From Bdellovibrionales bacterium (GTDB lineage: Bacteria > Bdellovibrionota_G > JALEGL01 > JAGRAY01), in NCBI GenBank assembly GCA_020434375.1, contig JAGRAY010000078.1, positions 1-8,106 on the forward strand: DNA of 8,106 nucleotides, written 5' to 3'. Every line of letters begins with the position of its first letter. Positions within the stretch are counted from its first letter, which is position 1. Both the position numbers and the translations under genes were made by a program. Positions 1-5,720 of this stretch are shown here, piece by piece. The notes under the pieces were generated by a model. The model made no database searches and was not told where the DNA came from. It saw only the letters and a list, made by a program, of their open reading frames with translations.

Positions 1-77
1 CTGGCTCCGTCGCTACGCTCCAAGTCGCCATACGTCAATCTTCCAAAATTTAAGCAGTATCAACTAAAACTTAAAAT
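1..77 (+). repeat. Structured dispersed repeat, copy 1 (right half only)
   Basis: These 77 bases are identical to 5496-5572, and the first 38 match 8069-8106 with one mismatch. The copy is cut by the window edge, so its left arm is not visible. It contains the loop segment (CTGGCTCCGTCGCTACGCTC onward), the right stem arm CAATCTTCCAAAATTT at 36-51, and the right outer arm CTAAAACTT at 64-72. Identity with copy 2 stops abruptly at 78, which marks the right boundary of the element. It lies downstream of the minus-strand operon. No reading frame in it looks coding. Confidence 0.9.
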
Positions 78-122
78 GCTATAGATGTCTAAAAGATTGA
101 GTCTGTAGCGTAGCTGATCTTC

Positions 123-152
123 TTCAAACCGTTTTGTGGTTTAAACATTTTT
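123..152 (+). terminator. Possible weak intrinsic terminator in the region after the operon
   Basis: TTCAAACC (123-130) pairs with GGTTTAAA (138-145) around a 7-nt loop, giving 8 pairs including one G-U, and CATTTTT follows. Read on the plus strand this is a weak, AT-rich terminator-like hairpin that would stop transcription entering from the left. On the minus strand, where the operon ends at 156, the hairpin is followed by GAAGAAG rather than a U tract, so it is a poor terminator for that operon. Apart from this hairpin, nothing recognisable was seen in 78-155. Confidence 0.25.
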
Positions 153-155
153 GTC

Positions 156-1058
156 TTAAGAGGGGTTTCGCTTTGAGAATTCTTCAATGAGCTCTTTTGA
201 TTTGGCGTCAATCGATTTTGGTACTTTAATTTGAATGGTTACATACTGGTCGCCTCGTGGACCACTTCTAGAGGCGGTGCCTTTACCTTTCATGCGCAAC
301 TTTTGACCGCTTGAAGTGCCAGGGGGTAGCGTTAAAGTGGCAGATCCATCAATGGTAGGAACAGAAACTTCGCCGCCCAAAATAGCTTGGACAACTGAAA
401 TTGGAGCGTCAACGTAAATATCACTGCCTTTGCGCACAAATAAATGGTGAGGTTGAACTTGAATCTTCAGATGAGTTGTGCCGGAAGCTGAGGCCAACCT
501 CAGTGTTTGCCCTGATTCAATGCCAGCCGGAATTTTAACGTGTTTTTTCTGGCCTCCTAAAGCAACCTCAACTTCTCCACCTTTGGCGGCTGTTAAAAAA
601 TCAACTTCCAAAATATATTGTTGGGGAGGCTTCGCACTAGAACCCTTATAACGTTGACCATAGTTGCCACCGAAAAGGGGTTCAAAAATGTCTTCCAAAC
701 CTCCCATATCAAAGTGAAAAGATCCTCCACGACCTCCGCCAAAATTATAAGTTTGATATTGGCCACCGCCACGTTGACCTTTTTGTCCGCCGAACGGATT
801 ACCTCTAAAAAATTCTGAAAAATCAAAATCAGATTTAAAGCCTTCTGATCCCATCATGTCATACTGTTTTCGCTTCTTTGGATCACTTAATACAGCATAG
901 GCCTCGGTCACCTCTTTGAATTTATCTTCAGCAGTTTTGTTTCCAGGGTTGACATCTGGGTGATACTTCTTAGCGAGATCGCGATAGGCTTTTTTTAACT
1001 CTTTTTCTGACGCGCCTTTTGGAACACCTAAAATGTTGTAATAATCTTTTGATGCCAT
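156..1058 (-). CDS. cbpA: J-domain co-chaperone of the CbpA / type II DnaJ kind
   Basis: A 300-residue Hsp40 protein that would stimulate the ATPase of DnaK and hand it unfolded clients in the cytoplasm. Residues about 4-70 form the J domain, with the essential HPD triad at 33-35 and the helix IV segment DPKKRKQYD. Residues about 72-140 are a Gly/Phe-rich linker containing a DIFEPLFGG stretch. From about 147 to the end are the two C-terminal beta-sandwich substrate-binding domains. The CxxCxGxG zinc-finger repeats of true DnaJ are absent, which with the length (E. coli CbpA is about 306 residues) argues for the CbpA class. The ATG lies 2 bp after the rimK stop and has only a weak SD, so it is probably translated by coupling. 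It is the last gene of the xseA-xseB-rimK operon. No cbpM-like partner is visible. The J-domain family call is certain; the symbol is a best guess. Confidence 0.93.
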   Translation of the reverse strand: MASKDYYNILGVPKGASEKELKKAYRDLAKKYHPDVNPGNKTAEDKFKEVTEAYAVLSDPKKRKQYDMMGSEGFKSDFDFSEFFRGNPFGGQKGQRGGGQYQTYNFGGGRGGSFHFDMGGLEDIFEPLFGGNYGQRYKGSSAKPPQQYILEVDFLTAAKGGEVEVALGGQKKHVKIPAGIESGQTLRLASASGTTHLKIQVQPHHLFVRKGSDIYVDAPISVVQAILGGEVSVPTIDGSATLTLPPGTSSGQKLRMKGKGTASRSGPRGDQYVTIQIKVPKSIDAKSKELIEEFSKRNPS

Positions 1059-1060
1059 GT

Positions 1061-1972
1061 TTATAGTTTCTGTTCTAGAGTCCCTTCTTTATTTTTTTCT
1101 GCCAGGTGAATCGCATGTTCGAGAATCATTCGAGATACATTAAGACCCGTGGCAGATTCAATACCTTCCATGCCAGGGGAAGCATTGACCTCAATAATTT
1201 TTGGACCCTGGTAAGATTCCAATAGATCTACCCCAGCAATATCTAGGCCCACGATTTTTGATGCCTCGATAGCAGTTCGAGCATACTCAGGGTCCAGTTC
1301 CACGGGCGTCGCGATACCACCTCGGTGAATATTTGATCGAAATTCTCCAATTCGAGCTTGTCGTCGCATGGCCGCAATAACCTTATCTCCTACAACAATC
1401 ACACGAATATCACGACCAATCGATTCTTTAACGCATTCTTGAATCAAAATATCTTGTCCTAGACTCCATAGGGTATCTAACGTGGATTCAAGCGTTCTCA
1501 TGCTTTCAACCAGCATCACTCCCACGCCTTGGGTACCGCTAATCAGTTTCAAAATAATGGGAAAGCCACCCACACTTTCAATGGCGTCATTTAACCCACT
1601 AGGTTGACGGATAATCACCGTTTTCGGAATGTCAATATCATGCCGCGTCATCAATTGAACGCATCGCAGTTTATCTCGAGTGTGTTGAATAGAGCGCGAA
1701 GAGTTAAGAACGGGTACACCCATCATTTCAAACTGAGAAACCACTGCCAGCGCGTAGTTTGTAATTGAGGCGCCCATTCTTGGCATGACCATATCGGTTT
1801 TTTCAAATTTTTTGCCATTCTTGTAAAGCAATGGAAGCTTACGTCCCAATACAATATCAAAGCAGAGAGGGTCAATAACCTGAAGTTGACACTTCAAATG
1901 TTTCGCTTCTTCACGAAACCGTTGGTTTGAGAAATTTGATCGATTACGAGCGAGAATTCGGATGCGCATCAT
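1061..1972 (-). CDS. rimK: RimK-family ATP-grasp ligase (ribosomal protein S6 glutamate ligase-like)
   Basis: A 303-residue ATP-grasp enzyme that, as in E. coli RimK, would ligate glutamate to a carboxyl group; the classical substrate is the C-terminus of ribosomal protein S6. The N-terminal domain holds PRMG (64-67) and the conserved RDKLR (99-103). The ATP-grasp part has the nucleotide-binding lysine region LKLISGTQGVGV (141-152), FRSNIHRGG (211-219), AGVDLLE (246-252) and EVNASPGMEG (261-270). The expected Mg ligands D249, E261 and N263 are all present. Numbering is one ahead of E. coli because of two adjacent ATG codons (1972 and 1969); the second matches the E. coli start better. The SD GGAAGG at 1979-1984 serves either. 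The gene overlaps the end of xseB by 29 bp and ends 2 bp before the J-protein gene. RimK relatives also make other glutamyl ligations (for example LysX, MptN, poly-glutamate), so the substrate is not proven. Confidence 0.93.
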   Translation of the reverse strand: MMRIRILARNRSNFSNQRFREEAKHLKCQLQVIDPLCFDIVLGRKLPLLYKNGKKFEKTDMVMPRMGASITNYALAVVSQFEMMGVPVLNSSRSIQHTRDKLRCVQLMTRHDIDIPKTVIIRQPSGLNDAIESVGGFPIILKLISGTQGVGVMLVESMRTLESTLDTLWSLGQDILIQECVKESIGRDIRVIVVGDKVIAAMRRQARIGEFRSNIHRGGIATPVELDPEYARTAIEASKIVGLDIAGVDLLESYQGPKIIEVNASPGMEGIESATGLNVSRMILEHAIHLAEKNKEGTLEQKL

Positions 1973-2201
1973 CTAACGCCTTCCAGTCAAAAGATTCAAA
2001 AGATAATGTTTCACCTGTTTTTTTAACCCGTTTGACGTCAAATGTATTTTTAGAAAAACTTTTCTTGTAGTTCGCATACAGGCCAATGGCAGTAGAGACT
2101 TTTTCAATTAGATTGTCGAGCTTGAGTTCGTTTTCACCAATTTCTTGATGAATGGTTTCAAGCCCCTTTATGATTTCTTTAATATCTTCGTAACTTTGCA
2201 C
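1944..2201 (-). CDS. xseB: Exonuclease VII small subunit (divergent XseB)
   Basis: An 85-residue protein in the usual place for xseB, directly after xseA and overlapping its end by 34 bp. XseB is the small helical subunit that coats the long C-terminal helices of XseA in the single-strand-specific exonuclease VII complex. Residues 4-50 read as two amphipathic helices. The pattern is IIKGLETIHQEIG, then ENELKLDNLIEKVSTAIGLY, resembling the family pattern of a helix, a short turn with Leu and acidic residues, and a second helix. The usual cysteine and the EExLxxFEEG wording are not kept, and about 35 polar residues trail at the C-terminus. The start is GTG at 2201, fixed by a strong SD (AAAGGAGAG, 5 nt away). 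The identification leans on position as much as sequence. Confidence 0.8.
   Translation of the reverse strand: MQSYEDIKEIIKGLETIHQEIGENELKLDNLIEKVSTAIGLYANYKKSFSKNTFDVKRVKKTGETLSFESFDWKALDDAHPNSRS
1979..1984 (-). promoter_or_regulatory. Ribosome binding site of rimK inside xseB
   Basis: GGAAGG on the minus strand lies 6 nt before the ATG at 1972 and 9 nt before the second ATG at 1969. It lies within xseB coding sequence, so ribosomes finishing xseB pass over it, consistent with coupled translation. Its spacing does not decide between the two ATGs. Confidence 0.65.
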
Positions 2202-3532
2202 AGAAGCTCTCCTTTAAATAACCTAACTTTTACAGACTGGCCTTCTAATACCTCAGATGACTTTTTTAAAATTTGCCCTTGATCTGTTTGCACCACGCTA
2301 TAACCTCTTTGTAAAATTGCCAAAGGATTTAAAAGAGAAAGGTTGCTCGCCAATTTTTCAAAACGCAATTTTCGCGGAGGTAACCATTTTTGTAGAGTTA
2401 TTGTCAATATCATTTTTTGACGCGAGAGCCTTTCTCGCGTCACTCTTCTTCTTAAAACGACATTGTTTTTTAATTGCTCGATAAGCGTATCCAATAGCTG
2501 CGCTCGCACTCGAATGAAGTGTTTTGGATCTCGAAGTACGGCTGCCTGTGTTAATCGGTAAAGCCTTTGATGAGCCATCTCTCGATAGTGGATAAGTTCT
2601 CGCACAATGGCTTTCATGAGCGATAAAAGTTTGCTTTCTAAATCAGCAATATTGGGCACGGCCATTTCGGCAGCTTGTGAGGGTGTTGCAGCCCTTACAT
2701 CAGCTGTGAAATCCGCAATCGTAAAATCAGTCTGGTGCCCTACGGCCGAAATAATAGGAATTTTAGATTCAAAAATGGCCCGAGCGACCAGTTCCTCATT
2801 AAATGGCCAAAGATCTTCGATCGAACCTCCTCCGCGACCCACAATGATTAGCTCCGGTGGGTCTGGCATTTTATTAAAATCTTCAATGGCGGTTCTAATC
2901 TCCCCTGCAGCGCTATCCCCTTGAACGCGCACCGGGTAGAGTAAAAGTTTTACATGAGGACACCGCGTTCGAACAACATGAATGATATCGCGCACGACTG
3001 CTCCCGTAGCTGAAGTCACGATACCCAAAACTTTTGGAAAGGAAGGCAGTGCTTTTTTGTGTTCTGATAAAAAAAGACCTTCTGCTTCGAGTTTCTTTTT
3101 GAGTATTTCAAACTTAAGATAAAGCTCGCCCGTTCCTCCTTCTCGAATATGGTCTACAACGAGTTGGTAATTGCCGCCTTTTTCCCAAAGATCCATACGC
3201 CCGTGAACCAAAACCTCCATACCTTCTTTCAGATCAAATTTTAATTTGGCGTTGGCTCCTTTAAAGAAAACACAGTTTAAAACAGCCGATTCATCTTTGA
3301 GTCTAAAGTACATATGACCCGATTGATTTCGACCGCGAAAGTTTGAAATCTCGCCTTTCACCCAAAATTTTTCACCCCCAAAACGAGAAACAATAAGATC
3401 TTTAATTTCGCGTGTCAGCTCTGAAACTGAAAAAATAGCCTCGTCTATATTATTATTTGTTTTGGCTGTAGCTTCACTCTTGGGTTTTTCTGATTCTTCT
3501 TTTAATTTTTGTGCGTACTCAAATAGATCCAC
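2168..3532 (-). CDS. xseA: Exonuclease VII large subunit
   Basis: A 454-residue protein, close to the E. coli length of 456, and the catalytic subunit of exonuclease VII, which degrades single-stranded DNA from both ends in repair and recombination. Residues about 34-130 form the N-terminal OB fold (FSVSELTREIK, WVKGEISNF, GHMYFRLKD, VLVHGRMDLWEKGGNYQL). The nuclease domain follows with VLGIVTSATGAVVRDI (168-183), GRGGGSIEDLWPFNEE (232-247), SAVGHQTD (262-269, with H266 and D269 as likely catalytic residues) and DVRAATPSQAAE (278-289). Residues 295-400 are the long helical arm, and LNPLAILQRGYSVV (401-414) is the conserved C-terminal motif. About 33 residues precede the first conserved motif, more than usual. 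The start is GTG; the nearest SD-like AGGA lies about 10 nt upstream. It is the first gene of the minus-strand operon. Confidence 0.97.
   Translation of the reverse strand: MDLFEYAQKLKEESEKPKSEATAKTNNNIDEAIFSVSELTREIKDLIVSRFGGEKFWVKGEISNFRGRNQSGHMYFRLKDESAVLNCVFFKGANAKLKFDLKEGMEVLVHGRMDLWEKGGNYQLVVDHIREGGTGELYLKFEILKKKLEAEGLFLSEHKKALPSFPKVLGIVTSATGAVVRDIIHVVRTRCPHVKLLLYPVRVQGDSAAGEIRTAIEDFNKMPDPPELIIVGRGGGSIEDLWPFNEELVARAIFESKIPIISAVGHQTDFTIADFTADVRAATPSQAAEMAVPNIADLESKLLSLMKAIVRELIHYREMAHQRLYRLTQAAVLRDPKHFIRVRAQLLDTLIEQLKNNVVLRRRVTRERLSRQKMILTITLQKWLPPRKLRFEKLASNLSLLNPLAILQRGYSVVQTDQGQILKKSSEVLEGQSVKVRLFKGELLCKVTKILKKS
2207..2215 (-). promoter_or_regulatory. Strong ribosome binding site that fixes the xseB GTG start
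   Basis: AAAGGAGAG on the minus strand lies 5 nt before the GTG at 2201. It is the best SD sequence of the left operon and sits inside the last codons of xseA. It supports a GTG start and independent initiation of the small subunit, which exonuclease VII needs in excess over the large one. Confidence 0.75.
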
Positions 3533-3541
3533 AGGTTGTTA

Positions 3542-3570
3542 TTCCTATGCCTCTTGATAGCCTTGGTCAA
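3542..3570 (-). promoter_or_regulatory. Candidate sigma70-type promoter of the xseA operon
   Basis: On the minus strand TTGACC (3570-3565) is followed after exactly 17 nt by TAGGAA (3547-3542). The -35 matches the consensus at 5 of 6 positions and the -10 at 3 of 6. If used, transcription would begin only a few bases before the GTG at 3532, giving an almost leaderless mRNA. The remaining divergent region (3571-3640) holds no better promoter for xseA and no convincing one for the plus-strand gene at 3653. Confidence 0.35.
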
Positions 3571-3652
3571 TAGTAAACACTGAAAAGTTAGCGTTTTTTG
3601 ACTAATTGCGAAACAATGAGGTCCACGAACGAATAAATAAGGAGGAATAATA

Positions 3653-4210
3653 ATGGCAAACAAATTATCTTTGATGGCTCTGACTTTAATCATCCTAGTA
3701 TCGGGCACAGGTTTTTCTCAATCCACTATTTTTGGAAGTGATGAAACTCAAAATATTCAAGGCTTGCTCATTGGAGGACTGGTAAGAAACGATCCATTTG
3801 GTACCAATATGGGCGCCGGTGCAAGATACTGGCATGAGTACTTCGGTGGTGATTTTGCCGCGAGCTTTTACAGTGCAGATCTTGAAGATGACACAGGGGC
3901 CACAAGCGAGTTTAGCGTGTTTTCGGTAGGGTTTTCAGCTCTAGCTGGATTTCCGATTCGCCGCTTTAAGCCGCATTTGTCTGTGGGCTACCAATATGAT
4001 TCTAGCGATATCATTTTTGGCGGAAATATCAGCCAATCAGCCGTTCGCGTAGCATTGGGCGTGGATTTTCTGGCAGGAGAACATTTTGTTTTGGGCGTCG
4101 ACACACTCGATTTTAGTTATATTTTAGATGCAGACTTCAACAATACCGGTACTTTCTCAGGCAGCCGCTTTGGATTTTTTAATGCACTAAGAGTCTATTA
4201 TAAATTTTAG
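3653..4210 (+). CDS. Small predicted outer-membrane beta-barrel protein
   Basis: A 185-residue exported protein. Residues 1-22 look like a Sec signal peptide: Lys at position 4, a hydrophobic core LMALTLIILVSG, and a likely signal peptidase I cut after S22. The mature part of about 163 residues alternates polar and hydrophobic/aromatic positions in strand-like blocks such as GARYWHEYF, GDFAASFYSA, HLSVGYQY, SAVRVALGVDFL and GFFNALRVYYKF. It ends in Phe, the usual C-terminal signal of proteins assembled by the BAM complex. Size and strand count fit an 8-stranded barrel of the OmpW/OmpX/OmpA kind, but I recognise no specific family. The ATG at 3653 has a perfect SD (GGAGGA, 3641-3646, 6 nt away). 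It diverges from xseA. No strong promoter is evident upstream, and no clear terminator follows. Function unknown. Confidence 0.85.
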   Translation: MANKLSLMALTLIILVSGTGFSQSTIFGSDETQNIQGLLIGGLVRNDPFGTNMGAGARYWHEYFGGDFAASFYSADLEDDTGATSEFSVFSVGFSALAGFPIRRFKPHLSVGYQYDSSDIIFGGNISQSAVRVALGVDFLAGEHFVLGVDTLDFSYILDADFNNTGTFSGSRFGFFNALRVYYKF

Positions 4211-4238
4211 AAGCTAAAAGAGAGCGCCTGTTGATCCA

Positions 4239-4257
4239 TACTAAGAACAGCTTAGTA
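4239..4257. promoter_or_regulatory. Perfect 7-bp dyad, possible operator or mRNA hairpin
   Basis: TACTAAG (4239-4245) and CTTAGTA (4251-4257) are exact reverse complements around 5 nt. The structure is AT-rich and no T run follows, so it is not an intrinsic terminator for the barrel gene. A TTGATC at 4231-4236 with TAGTAG at 4253-4258 (16-nt spacing) is a weak promoter reading that would place the dyad over the spacer and -10. An operator for the MshEN gene is possible but unproven. Confidence 0.3.
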
Positions 4258-4296
4258 GTGAGCTCAGGTTTTTCATTTCGGCTATTTCATTGCAAT

Positions 4297-4313
4297 AGGA
4301 GGAATGCTTCCTT
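4297..4313 (+). promoter_or_regulatory. SD sequence partly locked in a hairpin, far from the start codon
   Basis: AGGAGG at 4297-4302 is a textbook SD sequence. The only workable start of the next gene, GTG at 4324, lies 21 nt beyond it, because an in-frame TAA sits at 4318-4320. AGGAA (4300-4304) can pair with TTCCT (4308-4312) across the 3-nt loop TGC, with one more G-U pair, burying half the SD. A nearer ATG at 4304 is 1 nt from the SD and opens only a three-codon frame (MLP) ending in TAG at 4313-4315. The arrangement suggests controlled or inefficient initiation. Confidence 0.45.
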
Positions 4314-4323
4314 AGAATAAGCC

Positions 4324-5367
4324 GTGGCCTTTAAACTTGGGCAACTTCTTATTGAAGCCAATCTTATTACTCAAAAGCAACTTGAGTATGGACTTCGTGC
4401 GCAACGAACCTATGGTGGAAAGCTTGGCACTAACCTTGTTGAACAGGGTTTTTTATCTGATACGGTTTTAGCTCATTTTCTTTCGCAACAGCTTCGTATG
4501 CAAGCGGCTGCCCCGGAAGAATTCGCCGTTATTTCAAAAGAAGCATTGGCCAGTATTCCTGTGGATTTCGCAGCTAGGCATAAGGTTATTCCCCTAAAAA
4601 TCGACAAGCGCCTTCGAGTGGCCATTTGTGATCCAGCTGTTTTGCAAGAACTGAACGCCATCGGATTCAAAGTAGGCAAAGGCATTCAAGTGGTTATAGC
4701 TCCTGAAATTTGGATCGTTGCAGCGCTTGAAAGATATTATGGCGTCATGCGTGAAACCCGCTACATTGCAATTGATCCAATAGATCTTTCAACAGAGTTT
4801 AATGTGATTCAGGAAGCCACAGTATTTGATATCAACGCGGTGGCCGGGCGGGGCCAAGAAGATACGCGCTTAACATTTCAAAACTATGTCAAAAAACTCA
4901 CTCAGGTTGAGTCGGTGAAAGACGTATTCATGCTTTTATTTGACTACCTAAGTGGAGTTGCCACGCGCATGGCCATTTATGGGTTGCGCTCAGGTAAGAT
5001 TCAAGGGCTTATGCTGCACGGCTTTGCCGTTCATAATCGCCTGTTTTCTGAACTTAAATTAGACTACGAGGCCTCAGGCTTTTTAAAACCAATTTGCGAA
5101 GCTAAAAAGCCCTTTATTGGTATTTTGCCCACGCCTAACCCGGATAGATTGCTATTTGAGCCTCTTGGTTTACCAGACACTTGCCGCTTTGGGTTTTTCC
5201 CCATTTATTTTGAAAATAAGGCTGTTGCACTGCTCATGGTGGTACCAGAAAATCCAGTCGATAAAATTCGAGACGAAAAAAGTCGCATTATTCAAAACGC
5301 AACGCTTAAAGCAGGCTTAGCCATGGAATACATTTCTTCCAGAAAAAAACTCACCGCATTGCACTAG
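4324..5367 (+). CDS. MshEN-domain protein (putative c-di-GMP receptor) with a GAF-like C-terminus and no ATPase domain
   Basis: A 347-residue soluble protein without signal peptide or membrane segment. Residues 4-27 (KLGQLLIEANLI...) and 33-56 (KLGTNLVEQGFL...) are two 24-residue copies of the motif LGxxLxxxxxLxxxxLxxxLxxQ, separated by exactly five residues. That is the layout of the MshEN / GspE N-terminal domain, which in MshE binds c-di-GMP. The domain continues to about 140 with PVDFAARHKVIPLKI, RVAICDP and the closing IWIVAALERYYG. Family members such as MshE, PilB and GspE then carry a Walker ATPase; none is present here. Residues about 190-340 (KDVFMLLFDYLSGVATRMAIYGLRSGKIQGL..., FFPIYFENKAVALLMVV) resemble a GAF sensor fold. 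The first motif has Ala where Gly is typical. The start must be the GTG at 4324, since a stop lies just upstream and the motif begins at residue 4. Likely role: a c-di-GMP-responsive regulator or adaptor, partner unknown. Confidence 0.85.
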   Translation: MAFKLGQLLIEANLITQKQLEYGLRAQRTYGGKLGTNLVEQGFLSDTVLAHFLSQQLRMQAAAPEEFAVISKEALASIPVDFAARHKVIPLKIDKRLRVAICDPAVLQELNAIGFKVGKGIQVVIAPEIWIVAALERYYGVMRETRYIAIDPIDLSTEFNVIQEATVFDINAVAGRGQEDTRLTFQNYVKKLTQVESVKDVFMLLFDYLSGVATRMAIYGLRSGKIQGLMLHGFAVHNRLFSELKLDYEASGFLKPICEAKKPFIGILPTPNPDRLLFEPLGLPDTCRFGFFPIYFENKAVALLMVVPENPVDKIRDEKSRIIQNATLKAGLAMEYISSRKKLTALH

Positions 5368-5396
5368 AGTGCCAGGCACTGTTTGCAAAAGGCAAA
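5361..5396 (+). other. Cluster of short palindromes at the 3' end of the MshEN gene
   Basis: AGTGCCAGGCACT (5368-5380) is a 6-bp inverted repeat around a single A, beginning right after the stop codon. GCACT at 5361-5365, overlapping the last codons and the stop, can pair instead with AGTGC at 5368-5372, so two mutually exclusive hairpins share one strand. A third hairpin, TTTGC (5382-5386) with GCAAA (5392-5396), follows directly. No T run follows any of them, so they are not a standard intrinsic terminator. They may protect the mRNA 3' end or be a REP-like palindrome. Confidence 0.45.
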
Positions 5397-5430
5397 TGGC
5401 TAGTCTGTGCATTTTGACGTGAAAGTCCAA

Positions 5431-5572
5431 AAGTTTTAGATATAGTAAATTAAATATAAGTGTGAAACACCAAAGTAAATTTTGGAAGTTGCCTACTGGC
5501 TCCGTCGCTACGCTCCAAGTCGCCATACGTCAATCTTCCAAAATTTAAGCAGTATCAACTAAAACTTAAAAT
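5431..5572 (+). repeat. Structured dispersed repeat, copy 2 (complete)
   Basis: This is the only complete copy. Outer arms AAGTTTTAG (5431-5439) and CTAAAACTT (5559-5567) are perfect 9-bp inverted repeats. Inner arms AAATTTTGGAAGTTG (5477-5491) and CAATCTTCCAAAATTT (5531-5546) pair over 15 bp with one extra T in the right arm. Inside them TA.TGGC (5494-5500, C5496 bulged) can pair with GCCATA (5522-5527). The element therefore folds into a long hairpin on either strand. The right half is identical to copy 1, and the left half matches copy 3 with scattered changes and one indel. It lies between the MshEN gene and the lipoprotein gene. Reading frames across it look non-coding. A MITE or REPIN-like non-autonomous element is the best guess; no transposase is in the window. 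Confidence 0.85.
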
Positions 5573-5640
5573 ACGCTTAAGTCCAGAGAGATTTATACTT
5601 CGCGAGTAAACAGCCATAAAATCATTGTTGACGCAACGGG

Positions 5641-5668
5641 GCATAGAGTGATACATACAGAGCTATGC
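5641..5668. promoter_or_regulatory. Spaced inverted repeat upstream of the lipoprotein promoter
   Basis: GCATAG (5641-5646) and CTATGC (5663-5668) are exact reverse complements 16 bp apart, about 55 bp upstream of the predicted -35. This could be an activator or repressor site or chance. A TTGACG at 5628-5633 precedes it without a good -10. Apart from these and the promoter at 5721-5749, I saw nothing recognisable in 5573-5822. Confidence 0.2.
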
Positions 5669-5720
5669 AGAGAGAAAGCTGTGACATTCACTGCCCAACT
5701 GAGACAAATAGGCACCACCC

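Noticed and set aside
593..826. Open frames antiparallel or parallel to the J-protein gene (also similar shadows in xseA, the MshEN gene and the lipoprotein gene)
   Set aside because: They lie wholly inside well-supported genes in other frames and have no recognisable domains; treated as shadows.
3598..3603. TTGACT as the -35 of the barrel gene
   Set aside because: No acceptable -10 hexamer is found at 15-19 nt (GTCCAC region), so no promoter is called.
4205..4219. TTTTAG-AAG-CTAAAA hairpin over the stop codon of the barrel gene as a terminator
   Set aside because: It is only AU-rich pairs plus one G-C, with no T tract afterwards; too weak to call.
5317..5526. Minus-strand open frame across repeat copy 2, with a relative at 7891-8106 sharing a short stretch (FNLLYLK)
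   Set aside because: The similarity comes entirely from the shared repeat DNA. The two frames begin and read differently (one from ATGGCGACTTGG, one from another frame), diverge outside the element, have no SD and show no protein-like composition.
5431..5572. Repeat as an integron attC site, because it folds, has an extra unpaired base and recurs in one orientation after genes
   Set aside because: No RYYYAAC / GTTRRRY core sites are found at the arms, there is no integrase, and the genes between copies include a four-gene operon on the opposite strand rather than single cassettes.
5431..5572. Repeat as a CRISPR array or an insertion sequence
   Set aside because: Copies are kilobases apart with genes between them, and no transposase or cas gene is present in the window.
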